The notes under the pieces: generated by a model
The model's input: the letters and a program-made list of their open reading frames with translations, nothing else
What the model was told of the DNA's origin: nothing
The model's database searches: none
Assembly (NCBI RefSeq): GCF_010548245.1
Contig: NZ_JAAGLR010000910.1
Span: 18,448 to 82,447, forward strand
Origin: Streptomyces sp. SID11385
GTDB taxonomy: Bacteria; Actinomycetota; Actinomycetes; Streptomycetales; Streptomycetaceae
DNA length: 64,000 nucleotides
Direction: 5' to 3'
Translations under genes and position numbers: made by a program
Shown: one piece after another, positions 1 through 9,418 of the stretch
Position numbering within the stretch: position 1 is the first letter of the stretch
How the letters are laid out: each line of letters starts with the position of its first letter

Positions 1-1136
1 TCGTCGTACGGCACACGAGCGATCCACGGCCGCCGGCGGCCGGGCAGGGCGAGGGCGGCTGGGTCCGGACGAAGGACGGCCTGGCCATGGCCAACCAGGC
101 GGACGCGGCCCACCGGGTCTTCCCCGGCAACGATCACCCCTCCGACAAGGCGGACTTCACCTTCCGCGTCACCGCGCCACGCGGCGTGACCGTGGTCGCC
201 AACGGCCTCCTCGCGGGCCGGGCCGACGCGGCGGGCGGCGCGACGACCTGGACGTACCGCACTCTGCACCCGATGGCCACCGAACTGGCCCAGCTCTCCC
301 TCGGCCGCTCCGTCGTGCCACGCAGGCCGGGGCCGCACGGCCTCCCGGTCCGCGACGTCGTCCCCGCGGCCGATCGTGAGCGCCTGGAGCCATGGCTGCG
401 CAGGACACCGGGACAGCTGCGGTGGATGGAGAAGCGGGTGGGGAACTTCCCCTTCGAGGCGTACGGAGTGCTCGTCGCCGACACGAACACGGGCTTCGAA
501 CTGGAGACACAGACGCTCTCGCTCTTCGAGCGGCGCCTGTTCACCGACCGCCGTTACCCCGAGTGGTACGTCGACTCCGTCCTCGTGCACGAGCTGGCGC
601 ACCAGTGGTTCGGCGACAGCGTGAGCCCGCGCACCTGGTCGGACCTGTGGCTCAACGAGGGCCACGCCACGTGGTACGAGGGGCTCTACGCCGAGGAACG
701 GGGCGGCCCCACGCTGGAGAGCCGTATGCGCGAGGCGTACGGGGCGAGCGACGGGTGGCGGGCGGAGGGCGGACCGCCGGCCCGCCCCAAGGCACCCGGC
801 AACGGCAAGATCAGCATCTTCCGTCCCGTCGTCTACGACGGCAGTGCCCTGGTGCTCTACGCCCTGCGCCAGGAGATCGGGGCGGACGCCTTCGCCCGTG
901 TCGAGCGCCGCTGGGTCGCCGAGCACCGCGACGGCACGGCGGACACCGCGGCCTTCGTCCGGCTCGCCTCCGACGTCGCGGGGCGCGATCTCGGCGCGTT
1001 CCTCCGCCCATGGCTGTACGGGGCGAAGACGCCAGCGATGCCCGGCCACCCGGACTGGACCGCCGACGCGCCCGACGCGGAACAGCCGCGAAGCACGACT
1101 CCGCACCGCCTCGCCGCACCACCACGGACGCGATGA
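1..1136 (+). CDS. M1 family zinc aminopeptidase, 3' part (5' end off the window)
   Basis: The frame is open from the left edge, so the N-terminus is missing; the ATG at 87 is internal. Numbering from that ATG, the zinc site HELAH is at residues 168-172 and the third ligand Glu191 lies in LNEGHA, the HExxH-x18-E pattern of gluzincins. The substrate-binding GAMEN-like segment reads GFELETQT, a form seen in bacterial M1 enzymes. The enzyme should remove N-terminal residues from peptides. Upstream in-frame residues ([13 protein letters not shown]) also fit the M1 N-terminal domain. The C-terminus ends in a short Pro/Arg-rich tail. No signal peptide can be judged because the start is absent. The next gene, hflX, is 359 bp downstream. 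Confidence 0.9.
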   Translation, partial: VVRHTSDPRPPAAGQGEGGWVRTKDGLAMANQADAAHRVFPGNDHPSDKADFTFRVTAPRGVTVVANGLLAGRADAAGGATTWTYRTLHPMATELAQLSLGRSVVPRRPGPHGLPVRDVVPAADRERLEPWLRRTPGQLRWMEKRVGNFPFEAYGVLVADTNTGFELETQTLSLFERRLFTDRRYPEWYVDSVLVHELAHQWFGDSVSPRTWSDLWLNEGHATWYEGLYAEERGGPTLESRMREAYGASDGWRAEGGPPARPKAPGNGKISIFRPVVYDGSALVLYALRQEIGADAFARVERRWVAEHRDGTADTAAFVRLASDVAGRDLGAFLRPWLYGAKTPAMPGHPDWTADAPDAEQPRSTTPHRLAAPPRTR

Positions 1137-1495
1137 CCTCGGAGGTGCGCGTACGTGCCAGGCGGCGCCGTGGTGGCGATCCGTGGGGGCCGGCGGCCCG
1201 CGAGCGGCCGGGCCGGCGCTCGCGAGGCGGCCAGATCCGGCGTGGGGGAGGGCAGGTCCGGCGCTCGCGGGGCACTGGGGTCCCCGGCCCTCGCGGAGCG
1301 GGCCGGTCCGGCCGTCCGCACGCCTGCCGGTCCCGGCGCCCCGCCGGATAACTCGCGTGACGCCGCGAGGAGCGCCGTGGGACCATTTCCGGGCGAGCGA
1401 CGCCCACGGGCCCGGGAATTCCCGGGGCTCTCCGGGCGTTGCTCACAGCAGCGGACCGGGTCCGCTCGCCGACCGCACTCGTCATTAAGGAACCA
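1137..1495. other. intergenic region upstream of hflX with a 16-bp palindrome
   Basis: No convincing gene is visible in these 359 bp. The stretch holds a perfect 16-bp palindrome, CCCGGGAATTCCCGGG, at 1411-1426, and a GC-rich segment with many GGCCGG steps. The palindrome lies about 70 bp before the hflX start and could be an operator or a hairpin in the leader. No -10/-35 pair could be assigned with confidence. Confidence 0.5.
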
Positions 1496-3058
1496 ATGAC
1501 CCACACCCCTCCCTTTTCCCAGGACACTTCCGGAGACCAGGACGCGCCCCTCGGCGCGGAGGACACCGTGAACGAGACGCACCCGCGGGGACAGCAGCCG
1601 TCCCACAGCCACGGCCTGCGGGCCGATGCCCTGATGGAAGAGGACGCCGCCTGGAGCCAAGAGGTCGACGGCGCGCGGGACGGCGAGCAGTACGACCGCG
1701 AGGAGCGCGCGGCGCTGCGCAGGGTCGCCGGGCTCTCCACGGAGCTGGAGGACGTCACCGAGGTCGAGTACCGCCAGCTCCGTCTGGAGCGGGTCATCCT
1801 CGTGGGCGTCTGGACCTCGGGCAGCGTCCATGACGCGGAGAACTCCCTGGCGGAGCTGGCCGCGCTCGCCGAGACCGCGGGCGCCCTCGTCCTCGACGGG
1901 GTCATCCAGCGCAGGGACAAGCCCGATCCGGCCACCTACATCGGCTCCGGCAAGGCCGTCGAACTGCGGGACCTGGTCCTGGAGAGCGGCGCCGACACCG
2001 TCGTCTGCGACGGTGAGCTGAGTCCGGGACAGCTCATCCACCTCGAAGACGTCGTCAAGGTCAAGGTCGTCGACCGCACGGCGCTGATCCTCGACATCTT
2101 CGCCCAGCACGCCAAGTCCCGAGAGGGCAAGGCGCAGGTGTCGCTCGCGCAGATGCAGTACATGCTGCCGCGCCTGCGAGGCTGGGGGCAGTCGCTCTCC
2201 CGGCAGATGGGTGGCGGTGGCTCCGGCTCCTCCGGCGGGGGCATGGCCACGCGTGGTCCCGGTGAGACCAAGATCGAGACCGACCGGCGGCGCATTCGCG
2301 AGAAGATGGCGAAGATGCGCCGGGAGATCGCCGAGATGAAGACCGGGCGTGACCTCAAGCGCCAGGAACGCCGGCGCAACAAGGTCCCCTCGGTGGCCAT
2401 CGCCGGCTACACCAACGCCGGCAAGTCCTCGCTGCTCAACCGCCTCACGGGTGCCGGGGTACTGGTCGAGAACGCCCTCTTCGCGACCCTCGACCCGACG
2501 GTGCGCCGGGCCGAGACGCCGAGCGGGCGGCTCTACACGCTCGCGGACACGGTGGGCTTCGTACGGCACCTGCCGCACCACCTCGTCGAGGCGTTCCGCT
2601 CCACGATGGAGGAGGTCGGCGACTCCGACCTGATCCTTCATGTGGTCGACGGCTCGCACCCGGCTCCCGAGGAGCAGCTCGCCGCCGTGCGCGAAGTGGT
2701 CAGGGAGGTCGGGGCCACCGATGTGCCCGAGATCGTCGTGATCAACAAGGCGGACGCGGCCGACCCCGTCGTGCTCCAGCGGCTGCTGCGCGTCGAGAAG
2801 CACTCGATCGCGGTCTCCGCCCGCAGCGGGCAGGGGATCGAGGAACTGCTCGCGCTCATCGACGAGGAACTGCCGCGCCCCGCCGTCGAGGTCGACGTGC
2901 TCGTCCCCTACACCGAGGGCAAGTACATCGCCCGGGCGCACGTCGAGGGCGAGGTCCTCTCCGAGGAGCACACCCCCGAGGGCACCCGGCTCAAGGCGCT
3001 GGTGCACGAGGAACTGGCCGCGGAACTGCACAGGTTCAGCCCGGTCGGCTCGCACTGA
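1496..3058 (+). CDS. hflX: GTPase HflX
   Basis: A 520-residue GTPase of the HflX family, which binds the ribosomal 50S subunit and can split stalled ribosomes. The N-terminal HflX domain includes DGVIQRRDKPDPATYIGSGK. A glycine-rich loop (MGGGGSGSSGGG) is followed by TRGPGETKIETDRR, typical of the family. The G domain shows G1 GYTNAGKSS, G3 DTVGF and G4 NKAD. The N-terminal ~65 residues are acidic and poorly conserved. The ATG at 1496 is chosen because AAGGA lies just upstream; a GTG at about 1568 is an alternative. A strong terminator follows at 3103-3153, so it is likely transcribed alone. Confidence 0.93.
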   Translation: MTHTPPFSQDTSGDQDAPLGAEDTVNETHPRGQQPSHSHGLRADALMEEDAAWSQEVDGARDGEQYDREERAALRRVAGLSTELEDVTEVEYRQLRLERVILVGVWTSGSVHDAENSLAELAALAETAGALVLDGVIQRRDKPDPATYIGSGKAVELRDLVLESGADTVVCDGELSPGQLIHLEDVVKVKVVDRTALILDIFAQHAKSREGKAQVSLAQMQYMLPRLRGWGQSLSRQMGGGGSGSSGGGMATRGPGETKIETDRRRIREKMAKMRREIAEMKTGRDLKRQERRRNKVPSVAIAGYTNAGKSSLLNRLTGAGVLVENALFATLDPTVRRAETPSGRLYTLADTVGFVRHLPHHLVEAFRSTMEEVGDSDLILHVVDGSHPAPEEQLAAVREVVREVGATDVPEIVVINKADAADPVVLQRLLRVEKHSIAVSARSGQGIEELLALIDEELPRPAVEVDVLVPYTEGKYIARAHVEGEVLSEEHTPEGTRLKALVHEELAAELHRFSPVGSH

Positions 3059-3102
3059 GCCCGCGGGCGGCGGCCTGCCGCCCGTACCGCCGCGGGCGCG
3101 CA

Positions 3103-3153
3103 GACGGCCGAAGGGCCCGTACCCCCGAGAGGGGCGCGGGCCCTTCGGCCGTC
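3103..3153. terminator. strong hairpin terminator after hflX
   Basis: A perfect 17-bp inverted repeat (left arm 3103-3119, right arm 3137-3153; arm GACGGCCGAAGGGCCCG) with an inner CCCC-GAGA-GGGG extension. There is no T tract, as is usual in Streptomyces. It lies between the convergent hflX and protease genes and could serve both. Confidence 0.8.
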
Positions 3154-3315
3154 TCGTCACCGAATGCGGCTCGTGTCGCGGAGGTGGCCGGAGTGGAGGC
3201 GGTAGTCGCGGTCAACTCCCGCACGGCCGCGGCTCTTCCGTACCGTCGCAGTTCCTCCGTACCGCCCCCGTGACTCCTCGCGGAAAACGTCCTCGGCCCG
3301 GAGAACCCGCTCGCC

Positions 3316-4542
3316 TCAGGAGAGGCTGTCCGCCTTGTCGCTCACCGCGCGGTAGATGTCCTCCGCCTCCTTGCCCAGACGTGGGCCCGCGAGCCAGCCG
3401 CCCGTCACCGGGCCGATCGAGGTGTTCGAGACGAGGGCCGGCTTTCCGCCCGCGTTCTTGCCGATCCAGCCGCCGCCCGAGGCCCCGCCGGTCATGGTGC
3501 AGCCGATGCGATACATCGTCGGCTGCTCGGGAGCGAGCGAGAGACGGCCGGGCTTCGCGGGGCACTGGTAGAGGCCCTGGCCGTCGTAGGGCGGTGCCGC
3601 CGGGTAGCCGGAGGCGGTGAGGGATGGTGTCTTCGCCGCCGAAGGCGCGGCGAAGTCCACGGGCAGCGCGCCGCCCACGGTCTCCTCCAGCGACTTCCCG
3701 CCGCTGTGCTCCGGCGTCACGTGCAGGACGGCGAAGTCGTAGGGTGCCCCCGCGCCCCCCGTCGGACCGCCGCTCGCGATCCACTCCTTCGAAGTCTGCG
3801 CCCAGTCGCTCCACCACACCCCGTACGGAGCGATCTCCTCGCGCGTCGCCTTCTCCAACTCGGCGGTCGACTTCCCCGCGTTGTTGTAGGCGGGCACGAA
3901 GGCGATGTTGCGGTACCAGCCGCCCTTCTGCCCGGCGTGCACGCAGTGGCCCGCCGTCCACACGAGGTTGGACTTCCCCAGGTGGGCCGGGTCCTCGACG
4001 ACTGTCGCCGAGCAGACCATCGAGCCCTCGGGGGAGTCGAAGAGGACCTTCCCGGCCTCGGGCAGCGCGTCATGGTACGGCGGGGTCACGGCGGCGGCCT
4101 TCACCGGTGCCGGCGTCGGGTCGGTCACGCCCTGGTCGTCCCCGAGGTCGCTGTCGTCCACTTTCTTCTGCGGGTCCTCGGCCCGCCGCATCCGGTCGGG
4201 GTCCCACAGGCCGTCGATGATCGGGTTGACGTAGTCCTCGGCCTTGCGCAGCCAGGTGTCCTTGTCCCACTTGCGCCAGGCGCCGTTCTCCCACTTCCCG
4301 AGATCGATGCCGTGCTCCTTGAGCCGGTCCCGCACGCCGTCGGGTATACGGATCTTGTGATCGCCCGCCGAGGCCGAGGACTCCGAGACGATGGGCTTCG
4401 CGCCGTCGTCGCCGCTCGCCGAGTCGTCCTCGGGACCGCAGGCGGCCAGTGTCAGCGTGAGGCTCAGGGCGGCCCCGATCGCCATCGGCCAGGAGCCGCG
4501 ACGCGTTCCCCGCCCCGTTGTCCGTGCCCGTGTGGTGCGCAT
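3316..4542 (-). CDS. secreted S1-type serine protease, predicted lipoprotein
   Basis: A 408-residue exported protein. The N-terminus has basic residues, a hydrophobic stretch and a lipobox LAAC ending at Cys35, so it should be lipid-anchored on the outer face of the membrane. A charged spacer follows. The chymotrypsin-fold protease domain occupies the second half: His199 in TAGHC, Asp269 in PYDFAVLH and Ser355 in GGASGGGW form the catalytic triad. This resembles V8-like/trypsin-like peptidases of Streptomyces. It faces away from the siderophore locus across a 318-bp divergent region. Its substrate cannot be predicted. Confidence 0.85.
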   Translation of the reverse strand: MRTTRARTTGRGTRRGSWPMAIGAALSLTLTLAACGPEDDSASGDDGAKPIVSESSASAGDHKIRIPDGVRDRLKEHGIDLGKWENGAWRKWDKDTWLRKAEDYVNPIIDGLWDPDRMRRAEDPQKKVDDSDLGDDQGVTDPTPAPVKAAAVTPPYHDALPEAGKVLFDSPEGSMVCSATVVEDPAHLGKSNLVWTAGHCVHAGQKGGWYRNIAFVPAYNNAGKSTAELEKATREEIAPYGVWWSDWAQTSKEWIASGGPTGGAGAPYDFAVLHVTPEHSGGKSLEETVGGALPVDFAAPSAAKTPSLTASGYPAAPPYDGQGLYQCPAKPGRLSLAPEQPTMYRIGCTMTGGASGGGWIGKNAGGKPALVSNTSIGPVTGGWLAGPRLGKEAEDIYRAVSDKADSLS

Positions 4543-4860
4543 TCTCGATCCCCCTGGACGTGCTGGATGTTGGCGACCCCACAGTATGGCGGGGCTTCAA
4601 CGGCCTCGCTGCGCGGCGGCAACAGTTGGGTCACGGTGAAAGGGCCCCGGTCCGGCAGTCGAACCTCACGTGCAACACCCCGCCCCAGAGGTCGCGTTCA
4701 GGACGCACCGATGGTTTCCGGCCGACTTCGCCGCGCACAGCAAGGATCTTCGGATGAGCCGTTATCCGGAGCGGTCCGCGTCGTTGGTACGAACGGGGGT
4801 CGTCGGCATGCCCGCCCTCGGCCCCGACACGCCGTTCGCACCGCGGGAGGACCTACCGCC
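4543..4860. other. divergent promoter region between protease and siderophore locus
   Basis: 318 bp without a convincing gene. It must carry the promoters of the leftward protease and the rightward aminotransferase. I looked for a DmdR/IdeR iron box (TTAGGTTAGGCTCACCTAA) in front of the siderophore locus and found none. GGGAGG at 4845-4850 is the ribosome binding site of the aminotransferase. Confidence 0.5.
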
Positions 4861-6243
4861 TTGGCCGTGACCGAGTCCGTGCCCATCGCACCGACGACCA
4901 CGCAGGAAGGGGTGCTGCGCAGGCAGTCCCTGCGGGAGTCGGCCGCGAGGACCTATGCCCGTGCCCTGCCCATCGTCCCCGTCCGGGCCCGGGGCCTGAC
5001 CATCGAGGGCGCGGACGGCCGCAGGTATCTGGACTGTCTCTCCGGGGCGGGCACCCTCGCCCTCGGTCACAACCACCCCGTAGTGCTCCAGGCGATCAGG
5101 GACGTCCTCGACTCCGAGGCCCCGTTGCACGTCCTGGACCTCGCGACGCCGGTCAAGGACGCCTTCGTCACCGAGCTGTTCCGCACCCTGCCGGGCGAAC
5201 TGGCGGCCCACGGACGCATCCAGTTCTGCGGCCCCGCGGGCACCGACGCCGTCGAGGCCGCGCTCAAGCTCGTACGGCGCGCCACGGGCCGGCAGGCCGT
5301 GCTCGGCTTCACCGGCGCCTACCACGGCATGACCGCCGGGGCGCTCGACGTGTCCTCGGCCGCCACCTCGGTACGGGACACGCTGCGCCTCCCGTACCCG
5401 CAGGACTACCGCTGCCCCTTCGGGGTGGGCGGTGAGGCCGGTGCCGCGCTCGGCGCCAGGCTCGCCGAGAGCTACCTCGACGATCCCAAGTCCGGCGTGC
5501 CGCGACCCGCGGGAATGATCGTCGAGCCCGTCCAGGGCGAGGGCGGCGTGCACCCGGCGCCGGACACCTGGCTGCGCCGGATGCGCGCCCTCACCCGCGC
5601 CCACGGACTGCCCCTCATCGCCGACGAGGTGCAGACCGGCGTCGGCCGCACCGGGGCCTTCTGGGCCGTCGACCACGCGGGCGTCGTGCCGGACGTCATG
5701 GTCCTTTCCAAGGCGATCGGCGGCAGCCTGCCGCTCGCCGTCGTCGTCTACCACGAGGACCTCGACGTCTGGGAACCCGGTGCCCACGCCGGGACCTTCC
5801 GGGGCAACCAGCTCGCGATGGCCGCGGGCGCCGCGACCCTCGCCTACGTCCGCGAGAACGGACTCGCCGAGCGGGCCAGGGTCCTGGGCGCCCGCATGCT
5901 CGCCGCGCTGCGCTCCCTCGCGAGCCGCCACGCCTGGATCGGGGACGTGCGCGGCCGCGGGCTCATGCTCGGCGTCGAACTCGTCGACCCGGAGGGCGCC
6001 AGGCCGGGCGCCGCGGGACCGCCACCCGCCGATTCCGCGCGCGCCGTCGCCGTGCGCCGGGAGTGCCTGCGCCGCGGTCTCATCGTGGAGCTGGGCGGTC
6101 GCCACTCCGCCGTGGTCCGGCTGCTGCCCCCGCTCACGCTCACCGACGACCAGGCCACCGCCGTCCTGGACCGTTTCGCCGACGCGCTCGACGCCGTGGA
6201 CCGCGATCCACGCGTACGGGCGCCGCGCACCCCACCCGTCTGA
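4861..6243 (+). CDS. diaminobutyrate-2-oxoglutarate aminotransferase-like PLP enzyme
   Basis: A 460-residue class III (omega) aminotransferase. The PLP lysine is in LSKAIGGSLP, the cofactor aspartate in IADEVQTGVGRTG, and GPAGTDAVEAALK is the phosphate-binding segment. Similarity by eye is to RhbA/EctB-type enzymes that make 2,4-diaminobutyrate from aspartate semialdehyde. The TTG at 4861 is chosen because GGGAGG lies 10 bp upstream; a GTG at 4867 is possible. It is followed after 86 bp by an IucA/IucC synthetase, which suggests it supplies the diamine precursor of a siderophore. No decarboxylase gene is adjacent. Confidence 0.87.
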   Translation: MAVTESVPIAPTTTQEGVLRRQSLRESAARTYARALPIVPVRARGLTIEGADGRRYLDCLSGAGTLALGHNHPVVLQAIRDVLDSEAPLHVLDLATPVKDAFVTELFRTLPGELAAHGRIQFCGPAGTDAVEAALKLVRRATGRQAVLGFTGAYHGMTAGALDVSSAATSVRDTLRLPYPQDYRCPFGVGGEAGAALGARLAESYLDDPKSGVPRPAGMIVEPVQGEGGVHPAPDTWLRRMRALTRAHGLPLIADEVQTGVGRTGAFWAVDHAGVVPDVMVLSKAIGGSLPLAVVVYHEDLDVWEPGAHAGTFRGNQLAMAAGAATLAYVRENGLAERARVLGARMLAALRSLASRHAWIGDVRGRGLMLGVELVDPEGARPGAAGPPPADSARAVAVRRECLRRGLIVELGGRHSAVVRLLPPLTLTDDQATAVLDRFADALDAVDRDPRVRAPRTPPV

Positions 6244-6329
6244 GCGCGCCCTTCCGCGTGCCAGTCCCCCCACCGGCCCCCTCCCCTCAGCCGCGGGGCC
6301 ACACGATCACGTCCCTCAAGGAAGCGCCC

Positions 6330-8450
6330 GTGAACCCGAACACCGCACCCGACGGCCGGTACCCCCTCGCACCCGAGGCCGGAAGTACGAGTTCGGCACG
6401 CCCCGAAGACGGTGTCGTCCCCCGGCAGCACACGGCCGCGCCCACGGAACACCTCGACGGTGCCGCGGTCGATCTCCTCGAACACCCCGATGTGCCGACC
6501 GCGGCGGAGGCCGCCGCGCTGGAGTCGCTGCTGCGCTGCTGGGTGCGCGAGACCGGTGTCGAGGCGGCGGAGCACGGGCCGCTGCGCATCTCGCTGCCGG
6601 CCCAGGAGGCGACGCTCGTCGTCCCGGTACGGTACTGGTCCGCCGCCGGGCTGCACCGCTTCGGCCTGCCCCGCCTCGAACACCACGGCCCCGCCCCGGT
6701 GCACAGCGGCAGCGCCTTCCCGCGCCGCGCCGTCGTCCGCCAGGGCAGGGCACCGCGCCTCACCGCGCCACTGGACGCGGCAACGGTCGCCGAGGTGCTG
6801 AGCAAGGAGGTCCACGCGGGGACGGTGACGGACGGTCCGGGCCAGGGCGGGACGCCGGCGGACAGTACGGGCCGGCGCGCTACCGACGGTGCCGCGGAGA
6901 ACCCCGTACCGTCCGGCGGCCCCGCCCCCACCGTCCCCCGGCAGGCCGCGTCCGCCGCCGACGACGACCTCGTGGCACGGGTCAGGGACTCGGTACGCCG
7001 GACCGCCGTCTTCCTCTCCTTCCGCCGCCGCCACGCCGAGGACTCGTCCACTCCCTTCCTCGCCGCCGAGCAGGCGCTCCTCCTCGGCCACCCGCTCCAC
7101 CCCACCCCCAAGAGCAGGCAGGGGCTCAGCGAGGCGGAAGCCCGGCTCTACTCGCCCGAGCTGCGCGGTGCCTTCCCGCTCCACTGGCTGGCCGTGCACA
7201 AGGACGTCCTCGCCACCGACTCGGCCTGGACCGAGCGCGGCAGGACCGTCTCGGCGGGCGCGCTCACCGAGCGCCTCGCAGGGCCGGGACTCGCCCTCCC
7301 ACCCGGCACCGTCGCGCTGCCCCTGCACCCCTGGCAGGCCCGCGACCTGGCGCAGCGCCCGGAGGTCCACGCGCTGGCCGACGCCGGACTGCTCACCCCC
7401 CTCGGCCCGTACGGGGAACCGTGGTCGCCCACCTCCTCGGTGCGCACCGTGTACCGGGCCGAGGCCCCGGCCATGCTCAAGCTCTCGCTCGGCCTGCGCA
7501 TCACCAACTCGCGCCGCGAGAACCTCCGCAAGGAACTCCGCCGCGGTGTCGAGGTGCACCGCCTGCTCCGTACCGGACTCGGCGCCGAGTGGCACGCCGC
7601 CCACCCCTGCTTCGACATCGTGCGCGACCCCGCCTGGATCGCCGTCGACGGCCCGGACGGCGAACCGCTGCGCGGGGTGGACGTCATGATCCGCCACAAT
7701 CCCTTCACCCCGGCGACCGACGCCGCCTGCCTCGCCGGCCTCGTCTCGCCGCGCCCCCTGCCCCCGATCGGCGGGCACCCCGCCGAGCCGAGCGGACTCC
7801 TCGCACACGGCTCACAGGCCCAGCAGCCCATGCGCTCCCGGCTCAGCGAGCTGATCACCCGGCTCGCCCAGCGCACCGGCAGGCCACGCGGCACCGTCGC
7901 CACCGAGTGGTTCCTGCGCTACCTGGAATGCGTCGTCCGCCCGATCCTGTGGCTCGACGGGCACGCGGGCGTCGCGCTGGAGGCGCACCAGCAGAACACC
8001 GTCGTCCTGCTCGACGCCGAGGGCTGGCCGAGCGGCGGCAGGTACCGCGACAACCAGGGCTACTACTTCCGCGACTCGCACCGCGAGGCGCTGGAACGCC
8101 GACTGCCCGGCATCGGTGCGGAGAGCGACACGTTCGTCCCCGACGACGTGACGGACGAGCGCTTCACGTACTACCTCGCCATCAACAACGTCCTCGGCCT
8201 CGTCGGTGCCCTCGGCTCGCAGGGCCTCGCGGACGAACAGCTGCTGCTCGCCGCCCTGCGCGGCTTCCTCGCCGGAGCCGCTCAAGGCCCCGAAGCCCTC
8301 GGCTCCGGGCTGCCCGCCCTGCTGCTCGACAGCCCCGTCCTGCGCTGCAAGGCCAATCTGCTGACGCGGCTGCACGGACTCGACGAACTCGTCGGCCCCG
8401 TCGACACCCAGTCCGTGTACGTACGTTTCCGCAACCCGCTGCACCACTGA
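6330..8450 (+). CDS. IucA/IucC family siderophore synthetase (first)
   Basis: A 706-residue NRPS-independent siderophore (NIS) synthetase, which adenylates a carboxylate such as citrate and condenses it with an amine or alcohol. Family signatures: GHPLHPTPKSRQG, LPLHPWQARDL, TVYRAEAPAMLKLSL, HQQNTVVLLD and RDNQGYYFRDS. It is longer than the usual ~600 residues because of a low-complexity insertion around residues 165-215. The GTG at 6330 is preceded by AAGGA. It lies between the aminotransferase and the acetyltransferase on the same strand. By analogy with the rhizobactin genes it may be one of the two synthetases that load the two ends of citrate. Confidence 0.92.
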   Translation: MNPNTAPDGRYPLAPEAGSTSSARPEDGVVPRQHTAAPTEHLDGAAVDLLEHPDVPTAAEAAALESLLRCWVRETGVEAAEHGPLRISLPAQEATLVVPVRYWSAAGLHRFGLPRLEHHGPAPVHSGSAFPRRAVVRQGRAPRLTAPLDAATVAEVLSKEVHAGTVTDGPGQGGTPADSTGRRATDGAAENPVPSGGPAPTVPRQAASAADDDLVARVRDSVRRTAVFLSFRRRHAEDSSTPFLAAEQALLLGHPLHPTPKSRQGLSEAEARLYSPELRGAFPLHWLAVHKDVLATDSAWTERGRTVSAGALTERLAGPGLALPPGTVALPLHPWQARDLAQRPEVHALADAGLLTPLGPYGEPWSPTSSVRTVYRAEAPAMLKLSLGLRITNSRRENLRKELRRGVEVHRLLRTGLGAEWHAAHPCFDIVRDPAWIAVDGPDGEPLRGVDVMIRHNPFTPATDAACLAGLVSPRPLPPIGGHPAEPSGLLAHGSQAQQPMRSRLSELITRLAQRTGRPRGTVATEWFLRYLECVVRPILWLDGHAGVALEAHQQNTVVLLDAEGWPSGGRYRDNQGYYFRDSHREALERRLPGIGAESDTFVPDDVTDERFTYYLAINNVLGLVGALGSQGLADEQLLLAALRGFLAGAAQGPEALGSGLPALLLDSPVLRCKANLLTRLHGLDELVGPVDTQSVYVRFRNPLHH

Positions 8451-8539
8451 GGACCACGCGCGGGGCCGGGCCTCACCCACCCGGCCCCGCACCCGTACCG
8501 CCCTACCGCCGCGCCCGTCCCCGAACCGAGGAGTGCACC

Positions 8540-9238
8540 ATGCCCACAGCGGACACCCCCCTCGCGGGGGCCGCGCCGCCCGCGTCCGCCGTCGCCGAGG
8601 ACGAGGCACCGGGCCCAGGCATAGCCAGGGCCGGACACCCCGGCCCTGACCCCGAAGACGCGTCGCCCGTCGCCGACGCCCCGCCCGGCGACTGGGCGCC
8701 CGTCCCCACGCCGCACGGCCTCTTCCGGCTGCGGCCCGTCGTGCTGCCGCGTGACCTCGCCCTGCTCACGGCGTGGATGAACGACCCGGAAGTGGCCGCC
8801 TTCTGGGAACTCGCCGGCCCGCCCGCCGTGACCGCGGCCCACGTGCGCCCCCAGACCGAGGGCGACGGACGCAGCGTGCCCTGCCTCGGCCTGCTCGACG
8901 GACGACCGATGAGCTACTGGGAGATCTACCGCGCCGACCACGACGTCCTCACCCCGTACTACCCCGCGCGACCGCACGACATCGGCGTCCACCTGCTCCT
9001 CGGCGGCGGAACCGACCGGGGTCGCGGCGTCGGTACGGGGTTGCTGCGCGCCGTCACGTCGCTGATCCTCGCGCACCGCCCGTACGCCACCCGTGTCCTC
9101 GCCGAACCGGACGTGCGCAACGTCCGCTCCGTCGCCGCGTTCCTGCGCGCCGGATACCGCAAGGACCGCGAGCTGGACCTGCCCGGCAAACGCGCCGCCC
9201 TGATGATCAGGGACCGCGCCCCGACGTCTCCCGCCTGA
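8540..9238 (+). CDS. IucB/RhbD-type N-acyltransferase (GNAT)
   Basis: A 232-residue GNAT protein. The first ~60 residues are Pro/Ala-rich; the acetyltransferase domain starts near FRLRPVVLPRDLALL. The acetyl-CoA loop is RGRGVGTG, preceded by DIGVHLLLGG, which is the pattern of siderophore acyltransferases such as IucB, AlcB and RhbD that acylate an N-hydroxylated diamine. The ATG at 8540 has GAGGAG upstream. It sits between two NIS synthetases, supporting a siderophore role. No hydroxylase that would make its N-hydroxy substrate is present in the window. Confidence 0.85.
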   Translation: MPTADTPLAGAAPPASAVAEDEAPGPGIARAGHPGPDPEDASPVADAPPGDWAPVPTPHGLFRLRPVVLPRDLALLTAWMNDPEVAAFWELAGPPAVTAAHVRPQTEGDGRSVPCLGLLDGRPMSYWEIYRADHDVLTPYYPARPHDIGVHLLLGGGTDRGRGVGTGLLRAVTSLILAHRPYATRVLAEPDVRNVRSVAAFLRAGYRKDRELDLPGKRAALMIRDRAPTSPA

Positions 9239-9293
9239 CGCGTACGCGCCGTTCTCCTCCACGCCGTCCGCCCGTGGTCCTTTTCGCGCGCCG

Positions 9294-9314
9294 CGGGTAC
9301 GTACCCGGGTACCC
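9294..9314. repeat. adjacent palindromes upstream of the second NIS synthetase
   Basis: A 14-bp perfect palindrome (CGGGTACGTACCCG, 9294-9307) runs into an 8-bp palindrome (GGGTACCC, 9307-9314). They lie in the 180-bp gap before the second synthetase and could be an operator. The core GTACGTACCC recurs upstream of the M16 peptidase genes at 54766-54870. Confidence 0.5.
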
Positions 9315-9418
9315 ACCGCGGCGCCCCGCTCGCGCACGCCCTGCCGCCTTCCCCGCACACGTACGCCTTCCGTCGTATCCGCACGTCCGCACACCGGTCG
9401 CCACCGAAGGAGCCCTTC

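Noticed and set aside
857..3160. Minus-strand open frame of 767 codons across the M1 gene and hflX
   Set aside because: It is antisense to two genes with clear catalytic motifs; its own translation has no recognisable domain.
4543..4860. Iron box before the siderophore locus
   Set aside because: No sequence with more than a few matches to TTAGGTTAGGCTCACCTAA was found, although the gene content made one likely.
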